A stretch of DNA of 64,000 nt from positions 2,399,401-2,463,400 of the forward strand of contig CM021319.1 of the NCBI GenBank assembly GCA_010645155.1. The letters run 5' to 3'. The position numbers were made by a program, and so were the translations under genes. The notes under the pieces are model-generated. The model saw only the letters and a program-made list of their open reading frames with translations, had not been told where the DNA came from and did no database searches. Numbering within the stretch: the first letter of the stretch is position 1; every line of letters starts with the position of its first letter. The stretch is from Tigriopus japonicus. Lineage: Eukaryota > Arthropoda > Copepoda > Harpacticoida > Harpacticidae. Below are positions 1 to 11,300 of the stretch, piece after piece.

Positions 1-1032
1 TGACTCATTTACACACTACTGTAATTAACAGTGATGTTCCAAAACTGCGACAAAAGTCCTAAAATTATTCCAAGGTGTCTTTGTAAATGGACGTTTTTCC
101 TTGTGCAAACATTGGTATCTCCATAACTTGCAACGAGTTCGTGTGAAATCGTAATTATTGTAAAAGTAATGCCATTGGTTGGACCGATTGAACGAAAGTG
201 AACGACTACCTTTCTGATCTCAGACTGGCAAAGAGATCGTCCACTTAAATAACCTTGTGTTTGTGGTGATTCCATGAATAAATAGTTATTCCCAGTGCCA
301 CGCACTTTTCACGAGATCATACTAAAAGCAAGCAAGTGCTACATACACAATACCAAGTGAATTTTTCATTGTTTTGATAAGCTTACTCACAACGATTGAA
401 ATGGATCTGTACGCCTAATGAAGTGCAAAATTGTGCGAAAGGAGTTTTTTTTTTCATCCCCAAACTTAGTTTTCGGCTTCACCCTTATGCATAAAGTGCA
501 CTACTTCGATGGATCTGTCCCTCTTAGTTTGCAAATCTACAATCAGCCTAGCCTGACGGTGCCTCCTTGTGGAAAATCCACGAAAGCGAAGGTTCCACGG
601 GATCGACGGAGTGCATTCTTGTTCCAATTTTGACCAAAGTTCTGCGTGTTGAAGATCTTGGGACTGCACTCATTGACACAGGCTTGCGTTCTTCCAGTAA
701 TCATTAAAGAGAGACAAGGATTCGTCACCATTGGTTGCCATTGTCCTTTCGTGTTGGTCTCGAGAAGGAACACAAAAAAGGTAAGAAGGGAGGGGGAGCT
801 TGTTTTCCCGTCCCGGGTTCTCGCTTCGTCGACGAATTCATCGCCGGTTGTTCCATGGTGTCAATCAGAGTTCAACGTTAGTTTGCTCGGGCTCGACCTT
901 GGACTCACTTGCAAGGCTCTGGGGCTCCTTATTGGCTTCTTTTTGGACTGGCTTAGTTTTGTGCTGACTGTTTGTCCAGACCTCTGGGGAAGAAATTGAA
1001 TCAAATTCCGAAGAATAAACTGAGACATCAAC
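1..1032. other. Upstream region of the ORF1p-like gene
   Basis: I see no convincing coding exon here. In the + direction a donor-like AAG|GTAAGA occurs near 780 and an acceptor-like TTTGTCCAG near 979, so a 5' UTR exon and a roughly 200-bp leader intron are possible. An in-frame TGA at 1021-1023, four codons before the ATG at 1033, closes the reading frame upstream. The short open frames in this stretch have no recognisable domains. Confidence 0.4.
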
Positions 1033-3105
1033 ATGAAGGAGATTCAGCACGGGAAGCGAGGTTCCAATGTGGACGATCATGAGGTGAACAATTCGAGTGT
1101 GCAAGATTTTAGCCGAATCATCCAGGCTCAGCATGAGTTATTGTCGGAACAAGGGCGTCAAATCCAAGAGCTCAAAGTTCAACTCGACAGCAATCTGAAG
1201 TTGACGGATGGTTTGCAAACTCAAATCGAAGAAATGCAGGATGCCTTCCAAGAGTGGAGAGAGCGAGAAAAACCTACCAATGGACCCAAGACCACGACTG
1301 CCACAAACAACGATGATTTGTCTGTTATTGAAGGCTTGCAGGACCAAATCGATCGTTTGACCTCGGCCTACAATGGAATCCAAGATCAGCTCTATGAAAT
1401 TGACAAAAGTTGGAAGAATAACTTGATCCTGTATGGTTTACCCTATTCGGACAGTATGGATGAGGATCCCTTGATCTTAGAAGAAAGGGTGAGTTGTGTT
1501 TGTTGTCCCAATCAGTCTTGTTGGAAAGAGATTAAACATCTTTACAAAATTGCCGAATAAGCCCAAAAATCTTTCAAGCTGACCTGTCAGTTCAATGGTC
1601 AAAGAAACTACCAATAGAAAAAATCAAAACGAGAAGGAATCTTTTTAGTAGCTTATTCAAAGAGCAAGTACTGATATGGGTCGATTTTAGTATTGATTGC
1701 TGAAACATGTAACTAAGGCAATGCAAAATGTGCGAAAAAGATGCGTGCTACCCAAGCTCAAAGGCCACAATTTCTGTCTCCCAGGTTCGTGACATTTTCC
1801 ACAAGAAACTGCATATTAGCCGAGACATGGCCATCCATCGTATTACTCGGTTGTGGTATGGTCCCGATTGTCGGGGTTACAAGCCAATCCAAATTGCATT
1901 TTCCCAATACAAAGACAAAGAAGAGGTCTTGAGAAAGGCGCGTCTGCTCAAGGGAGGCAGTATTTACCTTTCGGAGGATTTCTCTCGTAAGGTTCGACAA
2001 CACCGACATGAGCTCATCAAGTTCATGAAGGAGGTCAAAAGCCGAGATCCAGCACGACGTATGGTTCTTCGATATGACAAGTTGTACATTGGCACCGAAA
2101 TCTATTTCTACAATGACCTGACCAATCGAATTGAACGCCAACACAACGGAATGGAGTTGGGACATCCATCGAGGAAAAATTCAGCGCTTTTGGAAAATAT
2201 GGTGTTGAATGAAGCTCAGGTAAAGTCATTATCCCTGAATGTAGAAAAATACTTCTTTGTGCGCAACACTAATCCATTCATTCATCCAATTAATGTAGGC
2301 TAGCATGAGTGAGCAACACCAGTCGTGGTTACGGAGACCCAAATCAGGCACGAGCTCGAGAAGTGAGACTCCAATTCAAACGACCGCTTCCATGAACGAT
2401 CTCACACGACCGACCCGATCAGCGGGAAACCGATCCAAGAGGACCATGAGAACCTTATCCAAAGCAGCCTCGATCGATTCCTTGGATTATTCAAACTCGG
2501 ATTTTGAGCTGAATCGACCAACTAATGGACGATATTACGATTACCCTGAGAGCCCTTCCAAAAATCAGACCTACATTACTCCCACGGGATCACCTATGAA
2601 GGCCAAAAAGGTTGTGGCATTTGCCGAGGTCGAAGAGCCCAGTGTGTCCCATGAAATTGAGCGATATGTTCCAATTAATTCTCACCAGATTGTTAGTTTA
2701 AGCCATGCACAAGCCAATGGAAATGGCTTGCCCCCTATTCATCAGATGATGCAAGTGGAACGACCTTTGGCCTTGCGCAATCAGATCCAAATGAATGTTT
2801 CCTCCAACTTACCTGCCATTACAAACGGAACGTCTTCTACGAACAAGATCCAATTAAGTTTGCCTGCTCCGTCCTCTTCTCAAGATTATAATGGTGTTGA
2901 TGAGGACAGAGATCAAAACAATCTCAAGGCCTTAACCCACTCTTCAGATGGCACCATGGTCCAAATGAGCCATTTGGCCCCACTCAATGGTCGTGTGCCG
3001 AGCAATGGGAAACGATCTAATAACGGTGGTACAATGGTCCAAACCGAGGGAGGAATGATCAAGGTTGCTCTTTACGGTGAATTCCCAGTTACCCAAATGA
3101 AATGA
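1033..3105 (+). CDS. Coiled-coil protein with L1 ORF1p-like RNA-binding core (3 exons)
   Basis: I join exons 1033-1488, 1785-2219 and 2299-3105, all in phase 0 with GT-AG junctions, giving about 565 residues. The start follows an in-frame stop four codons upstream. Exon 1 encodes a long heptad-rich coiled coil (residues about 30-125), then the strand-like motif NNLILYGLP. Exon 2 holds IQIAFSQYKDKEEVLRKA, YLSEDFSRKVRQHR and RYDKLYIGTEIYFYND. This order of coiled coil, RRM-like core and C-terminal domain is that of L1 ORF1p (Transposase_22). Exon 3 is a 268-residue Ser/Asn/Pro-rich, probably disordered tail. No reverse transcriptase is adjacent and the frame is intact across two introns, so I read it as a host gene that may bind RNA. 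The ORF1p relationship is from motif pattern only. The product could instead be a cytoskeletal coiled-coil protein. Confidence 0.65.
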
Positions 3106-3371
3106 TTGCTTATCAATTCGTAATGGATCTGGACAAATATCCTGCCACAAACGCCATTTTCTGCTGCTGACCCGATTTCTTCCATTTTACGTTCCATTAC
3201 GGCTTTGCCTCATTTCTTTACTAAAAATGGTCCAATGTAACATTGTGTGCATGTCACTAGATACCAATTCAATAACGGGAGAAAGTCATTTTAAGTACGT
3301 GTATTTCACTTTAAATCAAAAAATATATAAGTATCTATCCCTCCTAGAGACAAATGTTCACTAAATATTTT
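3106..3371. other. Convergent 3' ends of the ORF1p-like gene and SLC25 gene A
   Basis: This 266-bp stretch separates two genes that run towards each other. It is AT-rich and should contain both 3' UTRs. I see no clean AATAAA for either gene and no further coding sequence. Confidence 0.4.
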
Positions 3372-4984
3372 CTAAGAATCCTGACTTTTCCGACAAACAT
3401 CCAAAAGATACTCATACCTGCAAAGACAAGGAATATGCAATATAATGAAATCGTGATTTAGAATCGATTTTAAGGCTCTTAGACCCAAGCGATTGCTGAG
3501 TTTAGGTAACGTTAGTAACATCCGTCATCTTCTGTAGCACGATTAAGCTGATTTGTGTCTCCAGAACGGTTAATGAGACTCTAATTTGGTGATTTATATG
3601 CAAAACTAATCTTTCAGCCTAACACCCAAAATAACAATGTGACATTTGTCGGGTCTAAGGGGGTTAGTACCCCTCATGGTTACGTGCTCACCCGAGGAAT
3701 GTTGCACCATTAAGAGGGAAGGCTCTTAAAGAAACTGCCACGATCCCTCGACTAAAAATCTTCAGTCCACCTTCCCGGTAACATTGTTGGAATGTGTCAA
3801 CAGTTCCGTTGTACTTGGGATTTACCGGACAATCGGCTTGGATCCGAGATTTTACCACGTCAAAGTAGATCACAACAACCCAGGAAACAATACCTTTAAG
3901 TGGAAAAAGTTCCGTTTGTCAAGGAGTCAAAAAACTTTTTGAAGGGATTCCTAATGTAGGAGGGTTGTTTAACGCTTCAGAGGATAGATGTGGGAGCATT
4001 CCAAAACCCCTCTTGGAAGTTCGGAAAAAATGGTGCTACCAAATATGCAAATTACCCGCAACACCTCCCACCCACACGGATTGAAAAGGGCTCGGAATTT
4101 GCCCCTTTCTGCGGTCACAAAGCCGATCCACAATCATCTCGTAGACCATAATGTAGACCCCATACGAAGGAACATCTCTGGAAGTTTCTAAAGGTTGTAG
4201 TTATCAAAACAATAATAATGAAACAAATCACCAATCACCTTAAAGCCATGGGAACCAATCCTTGATACCATCCGGTTAGACCTTTCTTCATATAAATGTC
4301 CCTGAGTACTTTGTAGGGGCTCAGTTTGGAATGCCCTTGGGCTCCTAAATGAACAATTGTGTTAAAAAAAATACTGTTTGTATTTGATCCACATTACAAA
4401 TCGAAATCCACCTGCATCTTTGATTTGAGTTTGAAGTCTAATTTTGGCTAAATCGACTGGACAAGAGACAACCAGTTGAGCTGCTCCACCCGCACATCCA
4501 GCCCAATATATCTCCCAATAAGTTGGCTTCACTTTGGTAGCGATTTCTCCAGTTCGAAATTCCGTCATTGCATTCAATGACATGCCATAAACACCGAAGA
4601 ACAAAGAGTTCAATGCACCAGCTGAGAGGAGGGGATAGTACATGCCTTTGAAAAAACCCTGAACCTAATTAAAGAATGAGGAAAGGGAAACAGTCAAGAT
4701 CTTCTAATAGTGAACAGTTCTGAAATACCATGGACAATTAGTTGATTACCCCTTCGAATTGAAAACAACTTTTTGTGACGTGCCACAGACTAGGGTTTTG
4801 CAGGGATTGTTGTCGTACCTGAAAATAAGGGATTTACAACTACCTAATTGGACGAGTTGGAATGGCCCAAGCACTTTTGTTTTGGTTTAGTTTTCACCTT
4901 TAAAGTATCGAATGGGTGTCCCACGATCAATCCAATCACTCCACCAAACCAACCAGCAGAGAAATCGCAAAGAAACGATGCCAT
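3372..4984 (-). CDS. Mitochondrial carrier, SLC25A45/47/48-like, gene A (7 exons)
   Basis: Exons in transcript order: 4984-4898, 4818-4750, 4664-4412, 4344-4239, 4177-4056, 3893-3692, 3417-3372. The lengths 87, 69, 253, 106, 122, 202 and 46 nt sum to 885, giving 294 residues. All junctions are GT-AG and the phases agree. The protein starts MASFLCDFSAGWFGG and ends GYEYLLDVCRKSQDS. It has the three-repeat mitochondrial carrier layout with matrix motifs HPFDTLK, CPVDLAKIRLQTQ and YFDVVKSRIQAD. In the third the usual proline of PxDxxK is tyrosine. The ARAFPxNxATFxGYE-like end places it in the SLC25A45/47/48 group of inner-membrane carriers for amino-acid or carnitine-type solutes; its substrate is unknown. 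It lies 368 bp downstream of paralogue gene C on the same strand. Confidence 0.85.
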
Positions 4985-5352
4985 TTTGGAGAATTCGGTG
5001 TCAGGTTTGAGGTCAAGAAAAAAGGTTTTGAATTCCTTACCTCATCACTTAAAACTTACGATTTAAAACTTTAGCCATGATTATTCAAAGTATCTTTGAA
5101 GCAGATACTCTGAGAAACACTAGTTGTTTGGCCAAGCCAAAGGCCAATGTCAAAAGTGAGTGCAACGCCTGACATTGAAATTGTACTTTTCGTAAGATTT
5201 TCTTTGTATCATTGAGGCAGAAGGATTTGGCAAGTCACCAAAAAGGCAAACGGTTCGATACAGTTTGTATTTCATAAGAAGAAACATGATCATATAACAT
5301 CGAATCGAGAAGTTTGAGATACAAAAATAAGAGGGTAACTGAAATATCGCCC
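4985..5352. other. Spacer between the tandem carrier genes
   Basis: This stretch separates the stop of gene C (5353) from the start of gene A (4984), both on the minus strand. It must hold the 3' UTR of gene C and the promoter of gene A unless they share a transcript. I see no TATA box or poly(A) signal I would stand behind. Confidence 0.35.
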
Positions 5353-8300
5353 CTAAGACCCATTCTGGTTTTGGCAGCGAGCAAGCACGTATTCGTATCT
5401 GTAACGACATTGAAGAAATTGAAACACACTTGAAGAAAAGTTGTAGATTGTTCGCAGTTGAAACGAAACGTACCCAACAAATGTGGCTCCATTGACTGGA
5501 AATGCTCTGAGAGCCACTGCCAAAGAGCCTTTGAAGAAGCCTTTCCATCCCTGTTCCCGGTAACAAGCCATTGCTGTTGCAAGTATGCCGACAAATTTGG
5601 GATTGTGGGCGCAATCTGCTTGCATTTTGGACTTGATCACATCCAAAGGCATGATAGATAACCATGATATGACACCTAGAGTAAATGAGACATAAATACC
5701 ATTTCCAAAGTACCGGGTGCGTCAGAATCTGCGGTACATTTTGAAATGTTTCATTCAACAGCAGTTAGCATCAAGATATAATATTGAACAACTTTTTTAC
5801 TGATGACAATCTCATAATTGCTTGGCAATGAATAATTGTTTCTCAAAAACACCTCCATCTGCTGCAATTCACTTCTCCACAAGGTGCCTGAACCCCTTAC
5901 ATGTCTTGGCCACGTCCTCCTCTTGCATGTTGGCCCACACCTCATGGACGGCGGACTTCATGGTGGTGAAACTGCTGTGACTGGTTCAACAGGCCTCACT
6001 CTCCACACGCACCCAGATGCTGAAATCAAAAGGGTTCAGGTTTGGTGATGATGGTGGCCACAATGACTTTGACCAAAGCCCTCCTGATACCAGCTTCTCC
6101 TCCACGAACTTCTGCGTCAGCTTTGATGTGTGAAACGGGGCCACATCTTGAGTAAAAACGTAGTTTCCCTTGCCATAGGTCTCGTCCAACCATGGGAGGA
6201 CCTCCTTGTCCAAGATCTGAATGTAGCCGTGGCTGTCCAAGGTCCCATTGATCCACCTGCCAAACCTCTTCCTATCCCCTGATGTGCGCCGCTGTTTTCT
6301 CTCATCTTGAAGCCTCCTGTCTCTTGAAACAACTTTTTGGCCCGGTCGACGAAGTTACTGGTGACCCCAAAGTTGTTCACAATGTCTTTCACACTGATGC
6401 CAGCCTCAAGGTGCGCGACGATTTTTTGGCGTTGTTCGGACATTGTTGTCTCGAAGTGTTAAAAGAGGAGAAATCAAAACAAACGGCCGTGTTCAAGTGC
6501 TCAATACGTGCATGTTAACAGTTCTACACATCAAAAGGCATCAAAGAAAGCGCACACCAATAGCTATGCCGACTTTTGAAAGTGTACCGCGGATTTTGAC
6601 GCACCCGGTATTACAGAATTGATCAAGCGAAGGCTTGCATTCATCTTTACAACTTGTATTAATTGTCTACATTAGGGTCGGCAACAAATTTTGAGCCAGG
6701 CCCCGCCCAACTTGATGTATCTTTATCTGGGACCTACAAACAGAAGCTGCTGGTTATGAGGGCCCTAAAATAAAAGATCACAAACCTGTGAGCCCACAAG
6801 GGCTGCGCCTACCAAAAATCACCAATGGCCCCAACCCATTGGTTGTCGCCCCCTGGTCTACATTGTGAACACTAAATCACTTGTAAGATGTTACGACAAT
6901 GAAAACGATTGATATTATAACTGAGCAATGGGACAAAAATCCGTGAGTGCGTGACCGCTTTTTTCAAGTAGCGAAGGGCCTACTTTCCCGTTTTAAGAGA
7001 CTTCTATTGTAGTAATGCTTCAGTAGAAATGCAATTACATGATATTTTTGACAGTCTATTCGTCTTTTCCCGCCTGTTACTTTTGGCCCTGTTTGCCAGA
7101 GAGTTATCAAACAAGGCTGAGTGCAGATAGATGGATGACCACAAATTAGGGCTGTGCATCGGATCCGAAAGGTCCCNNNNNNNNNNNNNNNNNNNNNNNN
7201 NNNNNNNNNNNNNNNNNNNNNNNNNNNNNNNNNNNNNNNNNNNNNNNNNNNNNNNNNNNNNNNNNNNNNNNNNNNNNNNNNNNNNNNNNNNNNNNNNNNN
7301 NNNNNNNNNNNNNNNNNNNNNNNNNNNNNNNNNNNNNNNNNNNNNNNNNNNNNNNNNNNNNNNNNNNNNNNNNNNNNNNNNNNNNNNNNNNNNNNNNNNN
7401 NNNNNNNNNNNNNNNNNNNNNNNNNNNNNNNNNNNNNNNNNNNNNNNNNNNNNNNNNNNNNNNNNNNNNNNNNNNNNNNNNNNNNNNNNNNNNNNNNNNN
7501 NNNNNNNNNNNNNNNNNNNNNNNNNNNNNNNNNNNNNNNNNNNNNNNNNNNNNNNNNNNNNNNNNNNNNNNNNNNNNNNNNNNNNNNNNNNNNNNNNNNN
7601 NNNNNNNNNNNNNNNNNNNNNNNNNNNNNNNNNNNNNNNNNNNNNNNNNNNNNNNNNNNNNNNNNNNNNNNNNNNNNNNNNNNNNNNNNNNNNNNNNNNN
7701 NNNNNNNNNNNNNNNNNNNNNNNNNNNNNNNNNNNNNNNNNNNNNNNNNNNNNNNNNNNNNNNNNNNNNNNNNNNNNNNNNNNNNNNNNNNNNNNNNNNN
7801 NNNNNNNNNNNNNNNNNNNNNNNNNNNNNNNNNNNNNNNNNNNNNNNNNNNNNNNNNNNNNNNNNNNNNNNNNNNNNNNNNNNNNNNNNNNNNNNNNNNN
7901 NNNNNNNNNNNNNNNTGGCAAAATCTTTACTTTATTCAAATAGGATGGTTTTGCTTTGAACACGTTTTGTAACTTTTTGATGCTTTTTTACTACAAAACC
8001 TTTCTATGATTCTCTTAATATAGAAATATTTGATCTCAATGCCTTCATTTAATTGGTAAAATCTGAAACATTAAAATACCTTGTGGAGTCATTAAAAAAT
8101 TCAGAGTTGAAGGCAGGAGATTCCATTTAAATCATCAAACAAAAAAGGTCTCATAATGAAAATATTGTGAATTGAAATAAAAAAGTAAAATGAAAAATTC
8201 GGATTGGTTTCGGATTACGTCGGATCCGAATTTTTTTTCGCAAATCCGAATCCGAATCCGACAGGTTTTGGCAAATCCGAACGAATCCGAATCCGAAAAT

Positions 8301-11300
8301 TCGCGCTAAAATCCGAACGAATCCGAATCCGAAAATTCTTGCGTCAATCCGAACGAATCCGAATCCGATCGGATTCGGATCCGATCGGATCCGACTTTTC
8401 GGATCCGATGCACAGCTCTACCACAAATCAAGAGTCGAGATCAGTGAGAAGTCCTGTATGAACGTTACATGGATTGAAAATCCACGTACATAGGAGCCGA
8501 CGTACATAAACAAACCCAAGTGAAGGGCAAAGTCAATCAGGGTTGCTAAAATATGCTACACACATGGCAGTTAGTAGAAACACATTTTTCTTTCAGAAAT
8601 CATTTGGCAATAATATTTTTGATTTATTCATTCAATAATTACGCAAGTTCTCTCCATAATCTTCATTGTAGGTAGATTAAGACTAAACCTATTTCAGCTC
8701 CTAACCCATGCTTGAACTTGGCAACATTATGTATCTGCAAATGGTAAATAAGTTATGATGTCATGGGGAGCTATATACCTGGTATGGTAGTCTTGCCAGT
8801 TTGGAAGTGTGTTAGAGGTGCCAAATAGGATGATGTGCCCCTCTTTTTAGGGGATTTTATTATCCCAAAATGGTTGTGAGAATAGACGCATATGTCAAGT
8901 GTTGACCACAAGGCCAATAAAATATCTCTGTGGGTTTGTGATTTATTATATATTCAGCAAAAAAATGTTCAAATATGGTTTCATTTACTTAAATACTTAA
9001 ATTACTATTTAAATACTGCTACAAGGAATGGGATTCCCTAATTAAAGAGAGTTAATCATTAATTTAATTTGTGCAATTAATGTTTGTATGATATTTGGTC
9101 TACCAACGAGTTACTGTCGGCAGATCTATACAACCCTTGTATAGTGAGTTGGTCAGGAAAAGTGTTTAAAAATTTGTCCACAATACTGCCTTAAATGCAA
9201 AGAATCTGGAAGAAATATCAAGGCATGTTTAAAGTTGTTTGCTAAAAACTTTATTTGTTTTGAAAGGCAAATTCATTACTAAAGTCATTAGAATTTCAGA
9301 GACTTGAAATAGGATATCAAAAACCTCCATATAACATTACATTTTAGCAAATAATATCACCCTTGGCAAATCAAATTTTGAAACATGTACATACACCAAA
9401 CATAATAATTTATAGAAAATTGTGCCAATAGTAATGGCGTGTCTAGCATTTTTTGGCAACCCTGATTGACTTTGCCGTCAACTTGGATTTGTTTATGTAA
9501 GGCGGCTTCTATGTATGTGCTTCTTCTGTGTATGTTCTTCTATGCATGGATTGAAAATCCATGTAACGTTCATAGAAGTCCTGGTTGAGGCAAGCCCTCT
9601 TTGTGCGGGGATCAAGGAACTGGCAACTTCAAAATCAAAGAGCAAGCAAGAGCGGTCAGGGTCAAACGCAGTCAAAGGGCTTGCTGATCTTTGATAACTT
9701 CTGCCTAATCTGCCCTCAACACCTAACTCGCGATAGCAGCAGGATTTTTTTTGCCGCCTCAAATCAGGATCATTTTTAATATGCCTCATCCTCAACAATA
9801 TGTCAACCAATCTGTACAAAGACTCTTTCATCACGTAGATAAATATCTCCCCTAAGAGAACTCCGCCTAACTTTGGGAATAGACTGTCGAAAATATCATG
9901 TAATTGCATTTCTACTGAAGCATTACTACAATAGAAGTCTCTTAAAACGGTAAAGTGGGCCTTTCGCTACTTGAAAAAAAGCGGTCACGCACTCACGGAT
10001 TTTTGTCCCATTGACATAAAGAAGAAGTTTGCTTTTGCACATATCTGAGGGAGCTAGAAGCTTTTACATCGCTCTCAAAGAGGTTTACTTCCAAAACTGG
10101 GGCCATCGACCTAATCTTCATGAAGGTGCAGATTCTGGTCAAAATACTCACCAGCAATACCTCCACAAATAAAAGCAGCTTGTGGGACTCGATCGGAGAT
10201 GCGGGACATTGTAGAATCGTAAATAATGACGTAGAGCCCGAAAGAAGGACAATCTCTGAAACGAAATAAAGTTACTAAACTCTTACACATTGTTAAAAAA
10301 GAAGAAAAAAAAACGTACCACTCACCTTAAAGCCATGATCCAAAATCCTCGGTAAAGGCCAGTAATTCCGGTTTGACTAAATATTTTAACCAAAGCATCC
10401 AAAGGACCTCGATACAACGTATTCGTGGACGCTAGTAATAACAAGTAGATTTAAGTTTTTCTACGATTGGACGATAGTGACTAATCAGTAGGGCCCGGAA
10501 AAAATATTTGCAAAAAAGTGACAAAATATCCAATAAATATTTTCTTCAAAAGCCCAAAATATTTGAAAAAAAGCAGGATATTTAAGAAATATTTTTTATG
10601 ACAAGGCAATTTTTTGGTATTATTGTCCGTGTGCACCGATTTTCCAAATTTGTTTCTGGTGAAATTGATGCATTGATGCATTTTGAATTGATGCATTTGG
10701 CCGTTTTTGGGGGCAAACTTGATATGTACATAATTGATTTAAACAACACAATTTTCAATTTGCCGCAATAGATGGCGCAGTTTTTTTCGTATATGACGGT
10801 AGTTTTGATTGTGAGTGTCTAATCTTAGTTCAAATGCCATTTTGTAGAAATTTTTGTATATTGGGTTCATTTTGGGAAGGCTCTTTTGAGCATTGGTCAT
10901 TCATTTCTTTTCCTCAATTTTGCCCGAAATATCTTTTTGACAAGAATAATCGAGAAAATTTTTTCCTTGAAATAGCCAAAATATTTAATAAATCGAGGAA
11001 AAGTGGAGAAATATTTTTCAAATATTTTATATTTAAAAAAAAATGATTTCCGGGCCCTACTAATCGGTAATTTCTGATGAGGTTGTTAATCTCTGCAAGT
11101 TTTGAGCACGGTACTCACTTATCCTTACATGTTTGGGTCTGAAGTTTAATTTTTATGAGATCAACTGGACAGGCCACAGAAAGTTGCAAAAAACCTCCAG
11201 CTAAGCCAGCAGCAAAAATTTGTCCGTGAGTTGCTTGATTTGAGGGTCCCGTGTTCAACTTGTTGAGAACCAATCCATAGACGCCAAAGAAGATGGAGTT

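Larger units (their letters stand above)
6926..10013. mobile_element. 3.1-kb element with long inverted ends, host for a nested hAT and a LINE fragment
   Basis: Both ends start CAATGGGACAAAAATCCG in inverted orientation. The inverted similarity continues with indels for several hundred bp (left 6926-7146 and 8429 to about 8575, right about 9430 to 10013). Without the nested hAT at 7147-8420 and the LINE fragment at 9018-9205, the element would be about 1.6 kb. I see no transposase and no obvious target-site duplication. The long inverted ends suggest a foldback or Mutator-like non-autonomous element, but the superfamily is not settled. It fills most of intron 5 of carrier gene C. Confidence 0.7.

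Noticed and set aside
1728..1784. Upstream extension of exon 2 of the ORF1p-like gene from the ATG at 1728
   Set aside because: The extension is intronic: a good acceptor at 1784 joins exon 1 in phase and matches the ORF1p-like reading, while the extension does not.
5353..5675. A third, separate carrier gene
   Set aside because: These two exons continue gene C in phase and complete its missing exons 6 and 7 with lengths identical to gene A.
7004..7972. Long open frames at 7004-7972
   Set aside because: They span 739 N bases and are artefacts of the gap.
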